DNA of 64,000 nucleotides from Limnoglobus roseus (GCF_008254045.1 NZ_CP042425.1:4836001-4900000); one strand, 5' to 3'. Shown: positions 40,551 to 49,896, counted from the first letter of the stretch. The notes: a model not told the origin generated them from the letters alone. A program made the numbers and translations.

Positions 40551-40568
40551 CCGTGCCCCCGGTGAGAA

Positions 40569-41498
40569 TCAGAGCAGAGTCTTCTGCCATTCGATCTGTT
40601 GGGCCAACCCGTCGTCCATGCTCGTCGTCGGCTTCCAGCCGACGTGCTTGAACAACTTGCCCACGTCGGCCCCGGTCGCGAATTGATCGCCCTTCCGCGG
40701 CGGGTGGCGTTCGATGGTCGCGGCCCTGCCGCTGAGGCGCTCGATCTTGCGAATCGTGTCCAGCACCGTGACGAGTTCGCCGCCGCCGAGGTTGAAGGTT
40801 TCGCCGGTCATCGCGGCCGTCGATTTCACCACGGCGTCCACGCAGTCGTGGACGAACGTGTTGCCGCGGACGTGCAAGCCGTCGCCGGTCAACTTGATCG
40901 GCCGGCCGGTCAGCACGGCGTTGATGAACTGGTGAATGCCCATCTCCGGCCGCTGCCGAGGGCCGTAGACGCTGAAGAAACGCAAGACCACCGTGGGCAC
41001 GCCGAACTCGTCGCCGTAGACGCGGCAGAGTTGTTCGCCAGACAGCTTCGTGATGCCGTAGGGCGAACTCGGCTTCGTCGGCAGCGTCTCGTCGCCGCTC
41101 GCGTACTTACCGTAGACGCTGCTCGTGCTCGCGTAGATCAGCTTCTTCAGCGTCTTCGATTCCTTCACGCTCTCCAGGAGTCGGTGCGTGGCGACGAGGT
41201 TGCAGCGGTTGTACTCGTCGAAGTGCGTCCAGCTCTTGTTCAGCCCCGGCATCGCGGCAATGTGGAACAGCCACTCGACGCCGTCCACGGCCGCCGTCGG
41301 CACACCGTCGGCCAGGTCGAACTCGTGGAGGGTGAACTGCGCGTGGCCGCGCAGGTTCGCCAGATTCCGCTCTTTCACCGGCCGGGGGTAGTAGTCGGTG
41401 AAGCAATCGACGCCGCGGACGGTGTGGCCGTCGGCGATCAGCCGTTCGCAGAGGTGGGAGCCGATGAACCCGGCCGCGCCGGTAACGAGACAACGCAT
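40569..41498 (-). CDS. NAD-dependent nucleotide-sugar epimerase
   Basis: 309 aa from ATG 41498; upstream in-frame codons look non-coding. Extended SDR family: nucleotide loop MRCLVTGAAGFIGSHLCERL, VEWLFHIAAMPGLNKSW, catalytic Ser region YASTSSVYGKYA and SSPYGITKLSGEQL with the YxxxK pair. The long start and the RNLANLRG segment resemble UDP-glucuronate 4-epimerase-like proteins, but the exact sugar cannot be fixed. It is first in the operon with the CapK-like ligase and GT2. Confidence 0.9.
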   Translation of the reverse strand: MRCLVTGAAGFIGSHLCERLIADGHTVRGVDCFTDYYPRPVKERNLANLRGHAQFTLHEFDLADGVPTAAVDGVEWLFHIAAMPGLNKSWTHFDEYNRCNLVATHRLLESVKESKTLKKLIYASTSSVYGKYASGDETLPTKPSSPYGITKLSGEQLCRVYGDEFGVPTVVLRFFSVYGPRQRPEMGIHQFINAVLTGRPIKLTGDGLHVRGNTFVHDCVDAVVKSTAAMTGETFNLGGGELVTVLDTIRKIERLSGRAATIERHPPRKGDQFATGADVGKLFKHVGWKPTTSMDDGLAQQIEWQKTLL

Positions 41499-41703
41499 GA
41501 TCGGTGAACTCTCAGAAGTCGTGACGCCGAGGGTACCGCAACCGCGAACCGGCGTGCAACCCCGACCGGCCGCTGCAACCCGCCCAACTTCGCGCGGTTG
41601 GCCTTCGCGCGGCGGCGGGGGCGGGGTATAAGGCCGCAATCTTGGGGCGGGCCACGGTTAGGATGGTGTATCGCTCGCCCGGACTGAGTCAGGAGAGTTC
41701 GCC
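41499..41703. promoter_or_regulatory. Divergent promoter region
   Basis: About 205 nt between the divergent epimerase operon and the TIGR03009-type gene. It must hold both promoters. No clear operator palindrome is seen. Confidence 0.35.
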
Positions 41704-42567
41704 ATGCGTCGAGCCGGAATTGTTTTCTCCGCCCTCCTCGCGGCAGGCCCGGCCGCCCTCGCACAAACACCCGCCGCACCCGGCCGCGCCACTAGCGCGA
41801 CCGTTCCCGCCGCAAACGTGGCCCTGCCACCCGCGCTGCAAGCGCACCTCACGGCCTGGGAAAAGAAATCCGCGAGCGTCAACACGTACTACGCCGACTG
41901 CGAGTTCGTGCGGAAGGAAACGATCCGCCGCCGCGAGACGACGTACACCGGCACGCTGATGTGCATGAAGCCGAACCTCGCCCGCATGCGGATCGACAAC
42001 AAGGCCGACAAGACCGACTACAAGGCGTACATCGCCGACGGCAAAGCCGTGTACGAGTACGACGGCCGCGAGAAGATGATCAGTCAGTACGCGATCCCGC
42101 CCGGCGGCAAGGGCGGCGTCGGCGATAACTTGTTGATGGAGTTCATGTCCGGGTCGATGACGGCCAACGACGTGCAGCAGCGGTTCGACCTGAAATTGGA
42201 GAAGGAAGAAGACCACTACACGCACATCAAGATCACCCCGAAGCTCGACCGCGACAAGCAAGAGTTCGACACGATGCTGCTGGTGCTGTACAGCGGCAAG
42301 CTCGCCGACCGAGGGTGGGACTACCTGCCGGCCGTGGTCATGATGAGCAAGAACGGCGGCCAAGAAGTGGAACAGTGGACCTTCAAGGAACCGAAGATCA
42401 ACCACGCCGGCATCAAGAAGGAGCAGTTCGTCGCGGTGATGCCGGACAAGAAAGACGGCTGGCAGTTCAAGCAAGTGAACGCGGCCGCTCCGAAGGCGGG
42501 TCCGGGTGCCCCCGGCGGTCCGGGTGCCCCCGGCGCGGCGGCACAGCCGAAGACCGTTCGCCCGTAA
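41704..42567 (+). CDS. TIGR03009-family exported protein
   Basis: 287 aa. A signal peptide (MRRAGIVFSALLAAGPAALA, then QTPAAP) leads into the planctomycete TIGR03009 pattern: LQAHLTAWEKKSASVNTYYA, DCEFVRKETI, KPNLARMRIDNKAD, YIADGKAVYEYDGREKMISQ, and QRFDLKLEKEEDHYTHIKIT. The fold is probably like LolA/LppX, a half-barrel that binds lipids, which is inference. The tail is Gly/Ala/Pro-rich. A perfect hairpin terminator follows. This family is a useful taxonomic marker of Planctomycetes. Confidence 0.88.
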   Translation: MRRAGIVFSALLAAGPAALAQTPAAPGRATSATVPAANVALPPALQAHLTAWEKKSASVNTYYADCEFVRKETIRRRETTYTGTLMCMKPNLARMRIDNKADKTDYKAYIADGKAVYEYDGREKMISQYAIPPGGKGGVGDNLLMEFMSGSMTANDVQQRFDLKLEKEEDHYTHIKITPKLDRDKQEFDTMLLVLYSGKLADRGWDYLPAVVMMSKNGGQEVEQWTFKEPKINHAGIKKEQFVAVMPDKKDGWQFKQVNAAAPKAGPGAPGGPGAPGAAAQPKTVRP

Positions 42568-42593
42568 GAGTTCCGATGCCCCGATGATTACCC

Positions 42594-42623
42594 CGCCGCC
42601 GCGGCTGATTCGCCGCGGCGGCG
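42594..42623 (+). terminator. Hairpin terminator
   Basis: CGCCGCCGCGGC at 42594-42605 pairs perfectly with GCCGCGGCGGCG at 42612-42623 around a 6-nt loop, followed by a T-rich stretch (TCATTTCTGG). It lies 27 nt after the TIGR03009 gene stop. Confidence 0.75.
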
Positions 42624-42757
42624 TCATTTCTGGAAGTTTCTCATTCTCTCATTTCCTTTTCACTGCCAAAAGTGCATCATACCCGCAACAATTCAATCAC
42701 CAGCCGAGACCGGGCGGGTATCCCGAATTCTCGGTTGGTAGCTCTCCGAGGTGCGTC

Positions 42758-43555
42758 ATGAAATTCATTCTTCGTTTAGTGCTGTCCCTCTCGTTCGCGG
42801 CTGCGGTTGCCGGTTCGGCCCTGGCCCAGCGTCCGGGCGGCGGTGGCGCTGGTGGCGGCTTCGGCATGGGCGGCGGCTTCGGCGGCGGTTCTGCTTATCG
42901 CCTCGTGGCCACCAACAAGGTTCTGCAAGACGAACTCAAGGTGACCGACGAGCAAAAGAAGAAGGTCGAAGAGGCGATGAAGCCGATCACCGAAAAGCAA
43001 CGCGAACTGTTCAGCGGCGGCGGCTTCGGCCAAAACGCCACCGACGAGCAGCGCAAGGAAATGCGTGAGAAGATGGAAAAGATCTCGGAAGAAACCAAGA
43101 AGGCCGTCGAAGGCGTCCTCGACGACAAGCAAAAGACCCGCCTGAGCGAAATCAACGTCCAGGTCCTGGGCTTCGGTGCGTTCTCGAACAAAGACGTCCA
43201 AGAGAAGCTCAAGCTGACCGACGCCCAAAAGGAAAAGGTCAAGACGGTCGCCGAGACCTACCAGAAGGACTCCGCGGAACTCCGCAAGGACATGCCCCGC
43301 GTCGGCGGCCGTGGCCAAGGCGGCAACAATCAGCCTTCGGAAGAAGACGCGAAGAAGCTGGCCGACTACCGCAAGAAGGCCGACGCGCTCAAGTCGGAAG
43401 CCGAAGACAAGGTCAAGGCGGAACTGACCGCCGATCAGAAGACCACCTGGAAGACGCTGGTCGGCGAAAAGTTCGACACGACCAAGTTGACGCAATTCGG
43501 CGGCGGCCAAGGCGGCCAACGTCCGGGCGGCAACCGTCAGCGGCCGAACAACTAA
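42758..43555 (+). CDS. Periplasmic Spy/CpxP-like helical protein
   Basis: 265 aa from ATG 42758 with GAGGTG upstream. Signal peptide MKFILRLVLSLSFAAAVAGS then ALAQRPGG and a Gly-rich linker. The mature part is charged helices with LTxxQ-like turns: LKVTDEQKKKVEEAMKPITE, LKLTDAQKEKVKTVAETYQK and ELTADQKTTWKTL. This pattern is typical of Planctomycete exported proteins related in style to Spy/CpxP chaperones. It ends in a Gly/Gln/Arg-rich tail. A good terminator follows. Confidence 0.75.
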   Translation: MKFILRLVLSLSFAAAVAGSALAQRPGGGGAGGGFGMGGGFGGGSAYRLVATNKVLQDELKVTDEQKKKVEEAMKPITEKQRELFSGGGFGQNATDEQRKEMREKMEKISEETKKAVEGVLDDKQKTRLSEINVQVLGFGAFSNKDVQEKLKLTDAQKEKVKTVAETYQKDSAELRKDMPRVGGRGQGGNNQPSEEDAKKLADYRKKADALKSEAEDKVKAELTADQKTTWKTLVGEKFDTTKLTQFGGGQGGQRPGGNRQRPNN

Positions 43556-43579
43556 GTATTGATCGATGACAACCATCGA

Positions 43580-43606
43580 ACCGGAGGGCCAACGCCCTCC
43601 GGTTTT
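43580..43606 (+). terminator. Rho-independent terminator
   Basis: ACCGGAGGGC at 43580-43589 pairs perfectly with GCCCTCCGGT at 43594-43603 around a 4-nt loop, followed by TTT, 24 nt after the stop of the helical periplasmic protein. Confidence 0.85.
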
Positions 43607-43665
43607 CGTTGTACCCACTTCGCCCGGCCGGATACCGTAACCTCATCAACTCAAGAGGCTCTCCC

Positions 43666-44598
43666 ATGTTCACCGCCGTGTTCCTGTCGGCCGTTGTTCT
43701 CGCGGCCCCCGTCCCAAAGGCTACGACGCCGGTCGGTCCGCCGCCGAAGCTGATTTACATCCTGCCGGCCGGACGGACGGGCCAAGTGTTGTTAACGATT
43801 CAAACCCTGAAGAGGCACACGGAAAAATTCACCACCCAAAGAACCGAGAACGGTGTGCAGATCAAGGAGACGGCCACGCACGAGGTCGACGGTCCGGTGC
43901 TGTCCGGGGCGACGCTGGAGAAAAGCGGAATGACCTTCAAGACGCCCGACGACAAGCCGTTGACGCCCGCCGTAGTGAATGACCGGCTCAAGGCTGCTGG
44001 CGGTGTCTTGATCGCCCCCGCCGAGGGTGACGAAGTGGACCCGGTGTATTTGAAACTACTCTCCGCTGACGCGATCGTGGTGGGTTACAAGAACGAAGGC
44101 GTCGCGGAAAAGAAGACGATTTACGTTAACCCCATCATCCGGTTCGAGAAAAGCGTCATCGTCATGCCCACCCTCGTCTCCCTGAAGGCTGACGACAAGG
44201 GCGTCGTCCACGTGCCCGCCATGGGGAAGCGGGTGGAAACGGTGAAGTTCCCCGTCACCAAGAAGGCTGAGAACGGGGACATCGTTGCCGATTATCAGGA
44301 GAGGAAGCGGACGGTGATGGCCTTCGTTCCTACACCCTTCGACGATGTGAAGCCCGAGGTGATGACGGCCGACGGCAAGCCCGTGACGGCGGATGTGGCG
44401 AAAAAGCAACTCGCCGCCGGCACCACCGTAGTGGTGTCGGGCGACGGCAAGCCGCTGGACGAGAAGTTCCACAAGCTGTTCAAACCCGACACGATCGTGC
44501 TGGTGTCCGAGAAGATGGCGACGCCGACGCAACAAGGCCTGATCGGCGGCATCCCATACTACCCCCCTGGCACACTACCGGCCGTGCCTGCGAAGTAA
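43666..44598 (+). CDS. Exported hypothetical protein
   Basis: 310 aa from ATG 43666. A short signal peptide (MFTAVFLSAVVLAAPVPK) leads to a mature, strand-rich protein with a repeated theme: KPLTPAVVNDRLKAAGGVLI early and KPVTADVAKKQLAAGTTVVV late, each followed by LKLLSADAIVV or HKLFKPDTIVL. So it probably has two copies of one domain. No enzymatic motif. It converges on the redoxin gene with only 2 nt between stops. Confidence 0.65.
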   Translation: MFTAVFLSAVVLAAPVPKATTPVGPPPKLIYILPAGRTGQVLLTIQTLKRHTEKFTTQRTENGVQIKETATHEVDGPVLSGATLEKSGMTFKTPDDKPLTPAVVNDRLKAAGGVLIAPAEGDEVDPVYLKLLSADAIVVGYKNEGVAEKKTIYVNPIIRFEKSVIVMPTLVSLKADDKGVVHVPAMGKRVETVKFPVTKKAENGDIVADYQERKRTVMAFVPTPFDDVKPEVMTADGKPVTADVAKKQLAAGTTVVVSGDGKPLDEKFHKLFKPDTIVLVSEKMATPTQQGLIGGIPYYPPGTLPAVPAK

Positions 44599-44600
44599 CG

Positions 44601-45218
44601 TCAGTCCTCTTTCGCCTTGCGGGTGTACCGGATCATGCACCCGCGGGCGAGGGTTTCGCCCTTCTCGACGCTCTTGCCTTCCAACGCTGCCTTCACCGCC
44701 GGTTCGAGGTAGTTCACCTTCGCCTCGGCGGCCTTGCTCTTGTCGTCCAGCGACCCCATGTAGACCACCTTGCGGTCCTTGTTCAGCACGAAGAACTCCG
44801 GCGTGTAGGCCGCGCCGTACTTCTTGCCGATCTCCTGCGTCGGGTCGAGCAGGTAGGCGTAAGGCAGCTTCTTCTTCTCGGCCCGCTTCTTCATTTCGGG
44901 CAGGGAGTCTTCCTTGATCGTGTTCACGTTGATCGCCACCACCGCGACCTTCGAGGTGTCGGCGGCGTGGGCCTTCGTGAAGCCGATGATGCGGTCCTCG
45001 TAATCGACGGCCACCGGGCAGCTGTTGCAGGTGAAGACCACGACGACCACGTCCTTGTCCTTCAGGTCGGCCAGGGCGTGCTTCTTGCCGTCGGTGCCTT
45101 CGAGGTCGCTCCACGCCGGGGCCGCGTCGCCGAGGCTGAGTGTCTTGTTGAACTCGCCGGCCGTCGCGAAACCGGCGACGGCGAGCGTCAGGGTGAGGCC
45201 AAGTGCCGTTCGGAACAT
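44601..45218 (-). CDS. Exported thioredoxin-fold redoxin
   Basis: 205 aa from ATG 45218. The signal peptide reads MFRTALGLTLTLAVAGFATA. An AhpC/TSA-type thioredoxin fold follows: LSLGDAAPAWSDLEGTDGKK, VVVVVFTCNSCPVAVDYEDR with a C-x-x-C pair (CNSC), AVVAINVNTIKEDSLPEMKK, YLLDPTQEIGKKYGAAYTPE and FFVLNKDRKVVYMG. It should act as a periplasmic thiol-disulfide or peroxide-reducing protein. The kinase at 47135 lies just upstream on the same strand (33 nt between genes), but there is no functional link in sequence. Confidence 0.85.
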   Translation of the reverse strand: MFRTALGLTLTLAVAGFATAGEFNKTLSLGDAAPAWSDLEGTDGKKHALADLKDKDVVVVVFTCNSCPVAVDYEDRIIGFTKAHAADTSKVAVVAINVNTIKEDSLPEMKKRAEKKKLPYAYLLDPTQEIGKKYGAAYTPEFFVLNKDRKVVYMGSLDDKSKAAEAKVNYLEPAVKAALEGKSVEKGETLARGCMIRYTRKAKED

Positions 45219-45251
45219 GAGCATTCCTTTCGGAAGGGTAGGGCGGTGTTA

Positions 45252-47135
45252 TTATCGGCTGCGCCACACGGCCGACCAGTTCGCGCTGCCGTGGCGTTTC
45301 GCTCCGCCGGTTGTCCACGGGGCCACCAGGGCGGCCATGCGGTCCATGACGCGGACCAACACCGTGACCCCGGCCATGCCGAGGACGATTAGCCCGGTGA
45401 CGAGGATGCGGAAGCCGAGGGTCATCGTGGCGTCGTTCAGTACGATCAAGAAGATCGCCCCGGCCAGTGGGATGAGCGTGGCCAGCACCAAGAACGCCCC
45501 GAGCCACCGCGTGCCGGTGCGGAGTTCGTCGCGCGTCGTCTGTGGGTCGAAAGTGTCGGGGTTGCCCAGCTGCGGGTAGAGGACGCGCAGCACCACGTAC
45601 TGGATGCCGAAGTAGCTGTAGACCATGCCGACCAGCCCGGAGAGCGTGAACGAGATTGCGAAGTGGGCGTAGTCGTGCCAGTCGAGCGGTCCCGCCTGCC
45701 AGTCGAGCAAGAGGGGGAATAGGACGCCGCCCGGCAGCCACCCGACGAGCGCGAAGGCGATGCCGAAGTGCCCGAGCAGGACGGCATCGTACCGGACTTG
45801 GTCGATGGTTCGGGCACACGGATCGCCGTTCAGAACGGCCCGGCGGTCGCGGGCAAATCGGCGCAACAGCACCACCCCCGCCGCCACGCAGATCGGGTAC
45901 ATAATGCCGTTGTAGATCAGAGCAATCCGCGTGAAGACCTCGTGCTGGTAGTCGGTCAGTTGAATCTTCACGTCGTTGTAGGTGATGTTCAGTACCGAGC
46001 CGAACAGGTGCGGAATCATCGCCAGTGTCAGCAGCACCACAAGTGGGTAGCGGATGGCGGCCCGGCCGAGTGCCCCCGGCCGCGGGAGGTCGTGCCGCAC
46101 GCGAATGAGCGACCGCGCGCCGGCGAGGGCGGCCGCGAGTTCGCTGCCGGACTCGTAGCGATCCTGCGGGCGGTGTTGCAGGCAACGACTCAGCACCCAC
46201 GCCAACTCCCGCGGCAGTTCCCCGAACAGGTGCAGGTTGTTGTTGGCCGGCCGCTCGCCGGTCGCGAGTTCGAAGAGGACGACGCCAAGTGAAAAGATGT
46301 CGGTACGGTGGTCCACCGGGTCGTGCGGGTCGCCCCGGAATGCGGCGACGTGTTCCGGGGACATGTACCGCGGCGTCCCGCCGAGGGTCGCGCCGCCGTC
46401 GGCCGACTTCACCGAGATGTTGAAGTCCACCAGCATCGGCCGACCGTAGTGCGTGACCAGGATGTTCCCCGGCTTCACGTCGCAGTGCAGGATGTCCCGG
46501 CTGTGGGCGAACGCGAGCGCCGCCGCCATTTGCTCGCCGAGCCGACAGACGGCGGAGTAGAAGTCGTCGTCCGCCAGCGCCCCGCGGTCGGCCAGCGCCG
46601 TCGGGTCGAAGTGGATCTCGGAACTCGCGAGTATGTCGATGGCGTCGAGGATTTCCTGCCCCGACTTCGGCCGACGTCCGCCGGCGTGCAGTTTCCGAAT
46701 GACGGCCACCAGCGTCGTGCCCGGAACGTACTGCAAGCAGAGGCAGTGCTTCTTCGTCGTCGGCTCCACGAAGCCGGCGAACACTTTGACGATGTGCTCG
46801 TGTTCCAACCCGGCGAGGGCTAACCCTTCGCCGGTGCCGGACACCGTGGCGTCGGTGACTTTCAATGCGACCAACCGGGCGAGCGAAACCTGGCGGGCGA
46901 GGTAGACCGTACCGAGTCCGCCCTCACCGAGTTTCGCGAGGAGGTTGAAGTCGCCGACCTGCCGCCCAACTTGCCAGAACTGGATGCTCGATAGGTGCTG
47001 CGGGAGTTGTTCTGGGCCGGCCTTCGTGACCTCGGTGGACGAGCCGCCGACGTCCTGCTTGAGCGTGTGCGTGGGGGCGTCGGCCGGGTTGACGGGTCGC
47101 GTCGCGTGCGGATCGGGAGGAGGTGACGACGACAT
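45252..47135 (-). CDS. Ser/Thr protein kinase with C-terminal membrane domain, DFN variant
   Basis: 627 aa from ATG 47135. Kinase domain at about 58-330: KLGEGGLGTVYLARQ (Gly loop 70-75), VALKVTD (Lys92), ILHCDVKPGNILV (Asp219, with HRD changed to HCD), LVDFNISVKS (Asp237, DFG changed to DFN) and GTPRYMSPEHVAAF. Catalytic Lys and both Asp are kept, so activity is possible despite the DFN. The C-terminal half has several hydrophobic segments (ALGRAAIRYPLVVLLTLAMI, IYNGIMYPICVAAGVVLLRR, AISFTLSGLVGMVYSYFGIQ, WLGAFLVLATLIPLAGAIFL), so it is membrane-anchored. It is divergent from the aminotransferase at 47211. Confidence 0.9.
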   Translation of the reverse strand: MSSSPPPDPHATRPVNPADAPTHTLKQDVGGSSTEVTKAGPEQLPQHLSSIQFWQVGRQVGDFNLLAKLGEGGLGTVYLARQVSLARLVALKVTDATVSGTGEGLALAGLEHEHIVKVFAGFVEPTTKKHCLCLQYVPGTTLVAVIRKLHAGGRRPKSGQEILDAIDILASSEIHFDPTALADRGALADDDFYSAVCRLGEQMAAALAFAHSRDILHCDVKPGNILVTHYGRPMLVDFNISVKSADGGATLGGTPRYMSPEHVAAFRGDPHDPVDHRTDIFSLGVVLFELATGERPANNNLHLFGELPRELAWVLSRCLQHRPQDRYESGSELAAALAGARSLIRVRHDLPRPGALGRAAIRYPLVVLLTLAMIPHLFGSVLNITYNDVKIQLTDYQHEVFTRIALIYNGIMYPICVAAGVVLLRRFARDRRAVLNGDPCARTIDQVRYDAVLLGHFGIAFALVGWLPGGVLFPLLLDWQAGPLDWHDYAHFAISFTLSGLVGMVYSYFGIQYVVLRVLYPQLGNPDTFDPQTTRDELRTGTRWLGAFLVLATLIPLAGAIFLIVLNDATMTLGFRILVTGLIVLGMAGVTVLVRVMDRMAALVAPWTTGGAKRHGSANWSAVWRSR

Positions 47136-47210
47136 TGGAGGAACTCGGTCCATTCACCCGCGTTGCCGGTAAGATATGACCAAACTCTCCCCCCACCGAG
47201 GAGTTTTCGA

Positions 47211-48578
47211 ATGTCGTCGCCGCCGGTTTCCCTGGTTCAGCAGTACAAGCAAGCCTTCGCGAAGTCGCAGGAGCGGTTCGAGGTCGCCAAGACTTTGTTC
47301 CCCACCGGCGTCACGCACGACACGCGGATGATGGAGCCGTTCCCGCCCTACGTTTCGCACGCGAAGGGGGCGAAGAAGTGGTCGGTCGAGGGCCACGAAC
47401 TGATCGACTACTTTGTCGGCCACGGTTCGCACATTCTGGGGCACTCGGCACCTGATGTGGTCGCGGCGGTGCAAGAGCAGATGACGAAGGGCACCCACCC
47501 CGGCGCGTGCCACGACCTGGAAATCGAGTGGGCAACGCTGGTCAAGAAACTCATCCCGTCGGCCGAGCGGGTCCGCTTCACCGGCAGCGGCACGGAAGCG
47601 ACGATGATGGCCCTGCGGTTGTCACGGCTGTTCACCGGCCGGTCGAAGTTCCTCAAGTTCCAGGGCCACTTCCACGGCTGGCACGACTACGTCACCGTTG
47701 CCGCTGACCCGCCGTATGACTCCCCGGCCGTGCCCGGCGTGCCGGACGGCGTGGCCGCGTACTGCGTCTCGATTCCGCCGAACGAACTGAACCGCGTGGA
47801 GGAGACACTGAAGGCCGACGACGGCATCGGGGCGGTTATTCTCGAACCGACCGGCGGCCACTGGGGGGCGGTGCCGATTCGCGGCGAGTTCCTCGCGGGG
47901 CTTCGCGAGATTTGCACCCGTCTCGGCCGCGTGCTGATCTTCGACGAAGTTATCACCGGGTTCCGCGTCTCGCCCGGCGGGGCACAAGCCTTCTACGGCG
48001 TCACGCCCGACCTGACGCCGATGGCGAAGATTCTCGCCGGCGGCCTGCCCGGTGGCTGTCTCGCCGGCCGGGCGGATATCCTCGCGTTCATCGAGCCGCG
48101 GCCCGGCAAGCCGAAGATGAAACACCCCGGGACGTACAACGCCAACCCGCTCTCGGCGTCGGCCGGCGTCGCCACCCTGAAACGTGTCGCGACGGGCGAG
48201 CCGAGCCGCGTGGCGAACGAGATGGCGACGAAGCTCCGCAACGACCTGAACGTGATGTTCGCCGCGAACGCCTGGCCGTGGCTGGCCTACGGCGAGTTCA
48301 GCATGGTCCGCGTCGTGCCGAACTTCACTGGCCCTCGCCCCGCCGTAGCCGGCGTCAACAACGGGTTCATCCCCTTCGACAACGACGTGAACGCGCTCGA
48401 CGGCCCGAAGAACATGAAGCAGGTCTACGCCCTCCGCCAAGGGATGCTGCTCAACGGCATCGACTGGTGGGGCACGGCTGGCATGACGAGCTGCGAACAC
48501 ACCGCCGCCGACATCGCGAAGACCGTCAAGGCGATGGAGACGACGATCGGGATGCTCTTGGCCGAGGGTTTGGCGTAG
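47211..48578 (+). CDS. Class III aminotransferase, glutamate-1-semialdehyde aminomutase-like
   Basis: 455 aa from ATG 47211 with GAGGAG upstream. Class III PLP enzyme: RFTGSGTEATMMALRLSRLF, GHFHGWHDY, VLIFDEVITGFRVSPGGAQA (PLP-binding Asp245) and MAKILAGGLPGG with Lys273 as the probable Schiff-base lysine. The closest type is HemL, but the segments around the active site (HPGACHDLEIEW, MKHPGTYNANPLSASAGV) suggest a glutamate-1-semialdehyde-like paralog rather than certain HemL. A ROK regulator follows 45 nt downstream. Confidence 0.9.
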   Translation: MSSPPVSLVQQYKQAFAKSQERFEVAKTLFPTGVTHDTRMMEPFPPYVSHAKGAKKWSVEGHELIDYFVGHGSHILGHSAPDVVAAVQEQMTKGTHPGACHDLEIEWATLVKKLIPSAERVRFTGSGTEATMMALRLSRLFTGRSKFLKFQGHFHGWHDYVTVAADPPYDSPAVPGVPDGVAAYCVSIPPNELNRVEETLKADDGIGAVILEPTGGHWGAVPIRGEFLAGLREICTRLGRVLIFDEVITGFRVSPGGAQAFYGVTPDLTPMAKILAGGLPGGCLAGRADILAFIEPRPGKPKMKHPGTYNANPLSASAGVATLKRVATGEPSRVANEMATKLRNDLNVMFAANAWPWLAYGEFSMVRVVPNFTGPRPAVAGVNNGFIPFDNDVNALDGPKNMKQVYALRQGMLLNGIDWWGTAGMTSCEHTAADIAKTVKAMETTIGMLLAEGLA

Positions 48579-48623
48579 AATCATCCCCGGTGGTGTTCTC
48601 TGTTATCGCCTGCGAGAGTGCCC

Positions 48624-49811
48624 ATGTCCGACGAGGTCACGTCGAACCTTCGCCCGCAACTGCTCGGCCGGATGACGCAGCGCGCGGTCGTCGAGGCGCT
48701 GAAGTCGAAAGGTCCGATGTCGCGGGCCGACATCGCCCGCCTCACGGGCATTAGCCCCACCACGGTTTCGTCGGCCGTTACGCAGGTCGTGCGGACCGGG
48801 CTGATCGAAGAGACGGATGCGGAAATCTCCGGCCCCGGCCGGCCGGGGAAGATTCTGCGGCTCGCCTCTGACGCGGTGCAGGTACTCGGCGTCTCGATCG
48901 AGCCGGAATTCTGCAAGATGATGCTCGGCGGCATTGACGGCCACCCCAACTTCGACAGCCTCGTCCAGTTCCCGACGCCGCACACCTACGGCCGCCTCCT
49001 CGCCGAAATCGAGCGGCACGCCCGCGCGTGGATGCAGCGGCCGAACACCCGCATCCTCGGCATCGGGCTGAGTCTGCCGGGCGTGATTGACTCCACCGGT
49101 GACCTGTCAGTGTTCTCGCCGAACCTTCACCAGATCGACGACCAGCAGCCGAGCCGCGACCTGCGGAACCGCCTCGGCCTGACGACGGTTCTCATTCAGG
49201 AGAACGACGCCCTCTGCCTCGGCGAGCGGCGGGTTCACCAGATCGACGACCTGTGCGTGGTCGACTACACCGGCGGCCTCGGCGTCGGCTGCCTCGTCGG
49301 CGGACGGTTGATCGGCCAGCACATCGGCCTGCCGCGGGAACTCGGGCACATCACGGTTGTGCTGAACGGCGAGAAGTGCGGGTGCGGCAACATCGGCTGC
49401 CTGGAAACGGTCGCCACCGATACCACGTTCGCCCGCCTCGTGTCCGCGAAGGTCCACAAATCGCTGACCGTGGACGAGGCGCTCGCCTACGCCGCGGAAG
49501 ACCCCAGCCGCGTGCGGGCGGAACTCGACTTCGTGCTGGACTACCTCGCCGTGGCGGTGGCGGCGGTGACGAACCTCTTCGCCCCGCCGCTGATTGCGAT
49601 GCACGGCAAACTGCTCGGCCTGCAACCGACCCTACTGGCGCAACTCTCGGAGCGGTCCGGGAAGCGGAAGCTCGCCCCATACCGCGACCGCTGCCGCCTT
49701 GTGTCGGCGGCGACTACGAAGGCCGAGGGGGCCATCGCCGGTATCCTCGACCACCTTTTCGAAGAGCTCGGCCCGATCCTGCAACCGTCCGTCATCGCCG
49801 GCCACGCCTAG
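48624..49811 (+). CDS. ROK-family transcriptional regulator
   Basis: 395 aa from ATG 48624 (a GTG at 48618 is also possible). The N-terminal winged helix reads KSKGPMSRADIARLTGISPT, TVSSAVTQVVRTGLIEE and SGPGRPGKIL. The ROK sugar-kinase-like part has LGIGLSLPGVIDSTGDLSVF, LIQENDALCLGERRVH, YTGGLGVGCLVGGRLI, GLPRELGHITVVLNGEKCGC and GNIGCLETVA, the last holding the zinc motif CGCGNIGCLE. It is probably a sugar-responsive repressor; its targets are unknown. Confidence 0.92.
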   Translation: MSDEVTSNLRPQLLGRMTQRAVVEALKSKGPMSRADIARLTGISPTTVSSAVTQVVRTGLIEETDAEISGPGRPGKILRLASDAVQVLGVSIEPEFCKMMLGGIDGHPNFDSLVQFPTPHTYGRLLAEIERHARAWMQRPNTRILGIGLSLPGVIDSTGDLSVFSPNLHQIDDQQPSRDLRNRLGLTTVLIQENDALCLGERRVHQIDDLCVVDYTGGLGVGCLVGGRLIGQHIGLPRELGHITVVLNGEKCGCGNIGCLETVATDTTFARLVSAKVHKSLTVDEALAYAAEDPSRVRAELDFVLDYLAVAVAAVTNLFAPPLIAMHGKLLGLQPTLLAQLSERSGKRKLAPYRDRCRLVSAATTKAEGAIAGILDHLFEELGPILQPSVIAGHA

Positions 49812-49896
49812 CGTTTCGCCCCGGCTTGACGCCCCTCGGACCCCGCGGTATCACTCGCCCTCTGCAACATCGTCTTCCACGGAAGGTCAGACGATC

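Noticed and set aside
44575..46200. 541-aa minus-strand frame across the redoxin and kinase
   Set aside because: Arg/Gly/Pro-rich shadow spanning two real genes in another frame.
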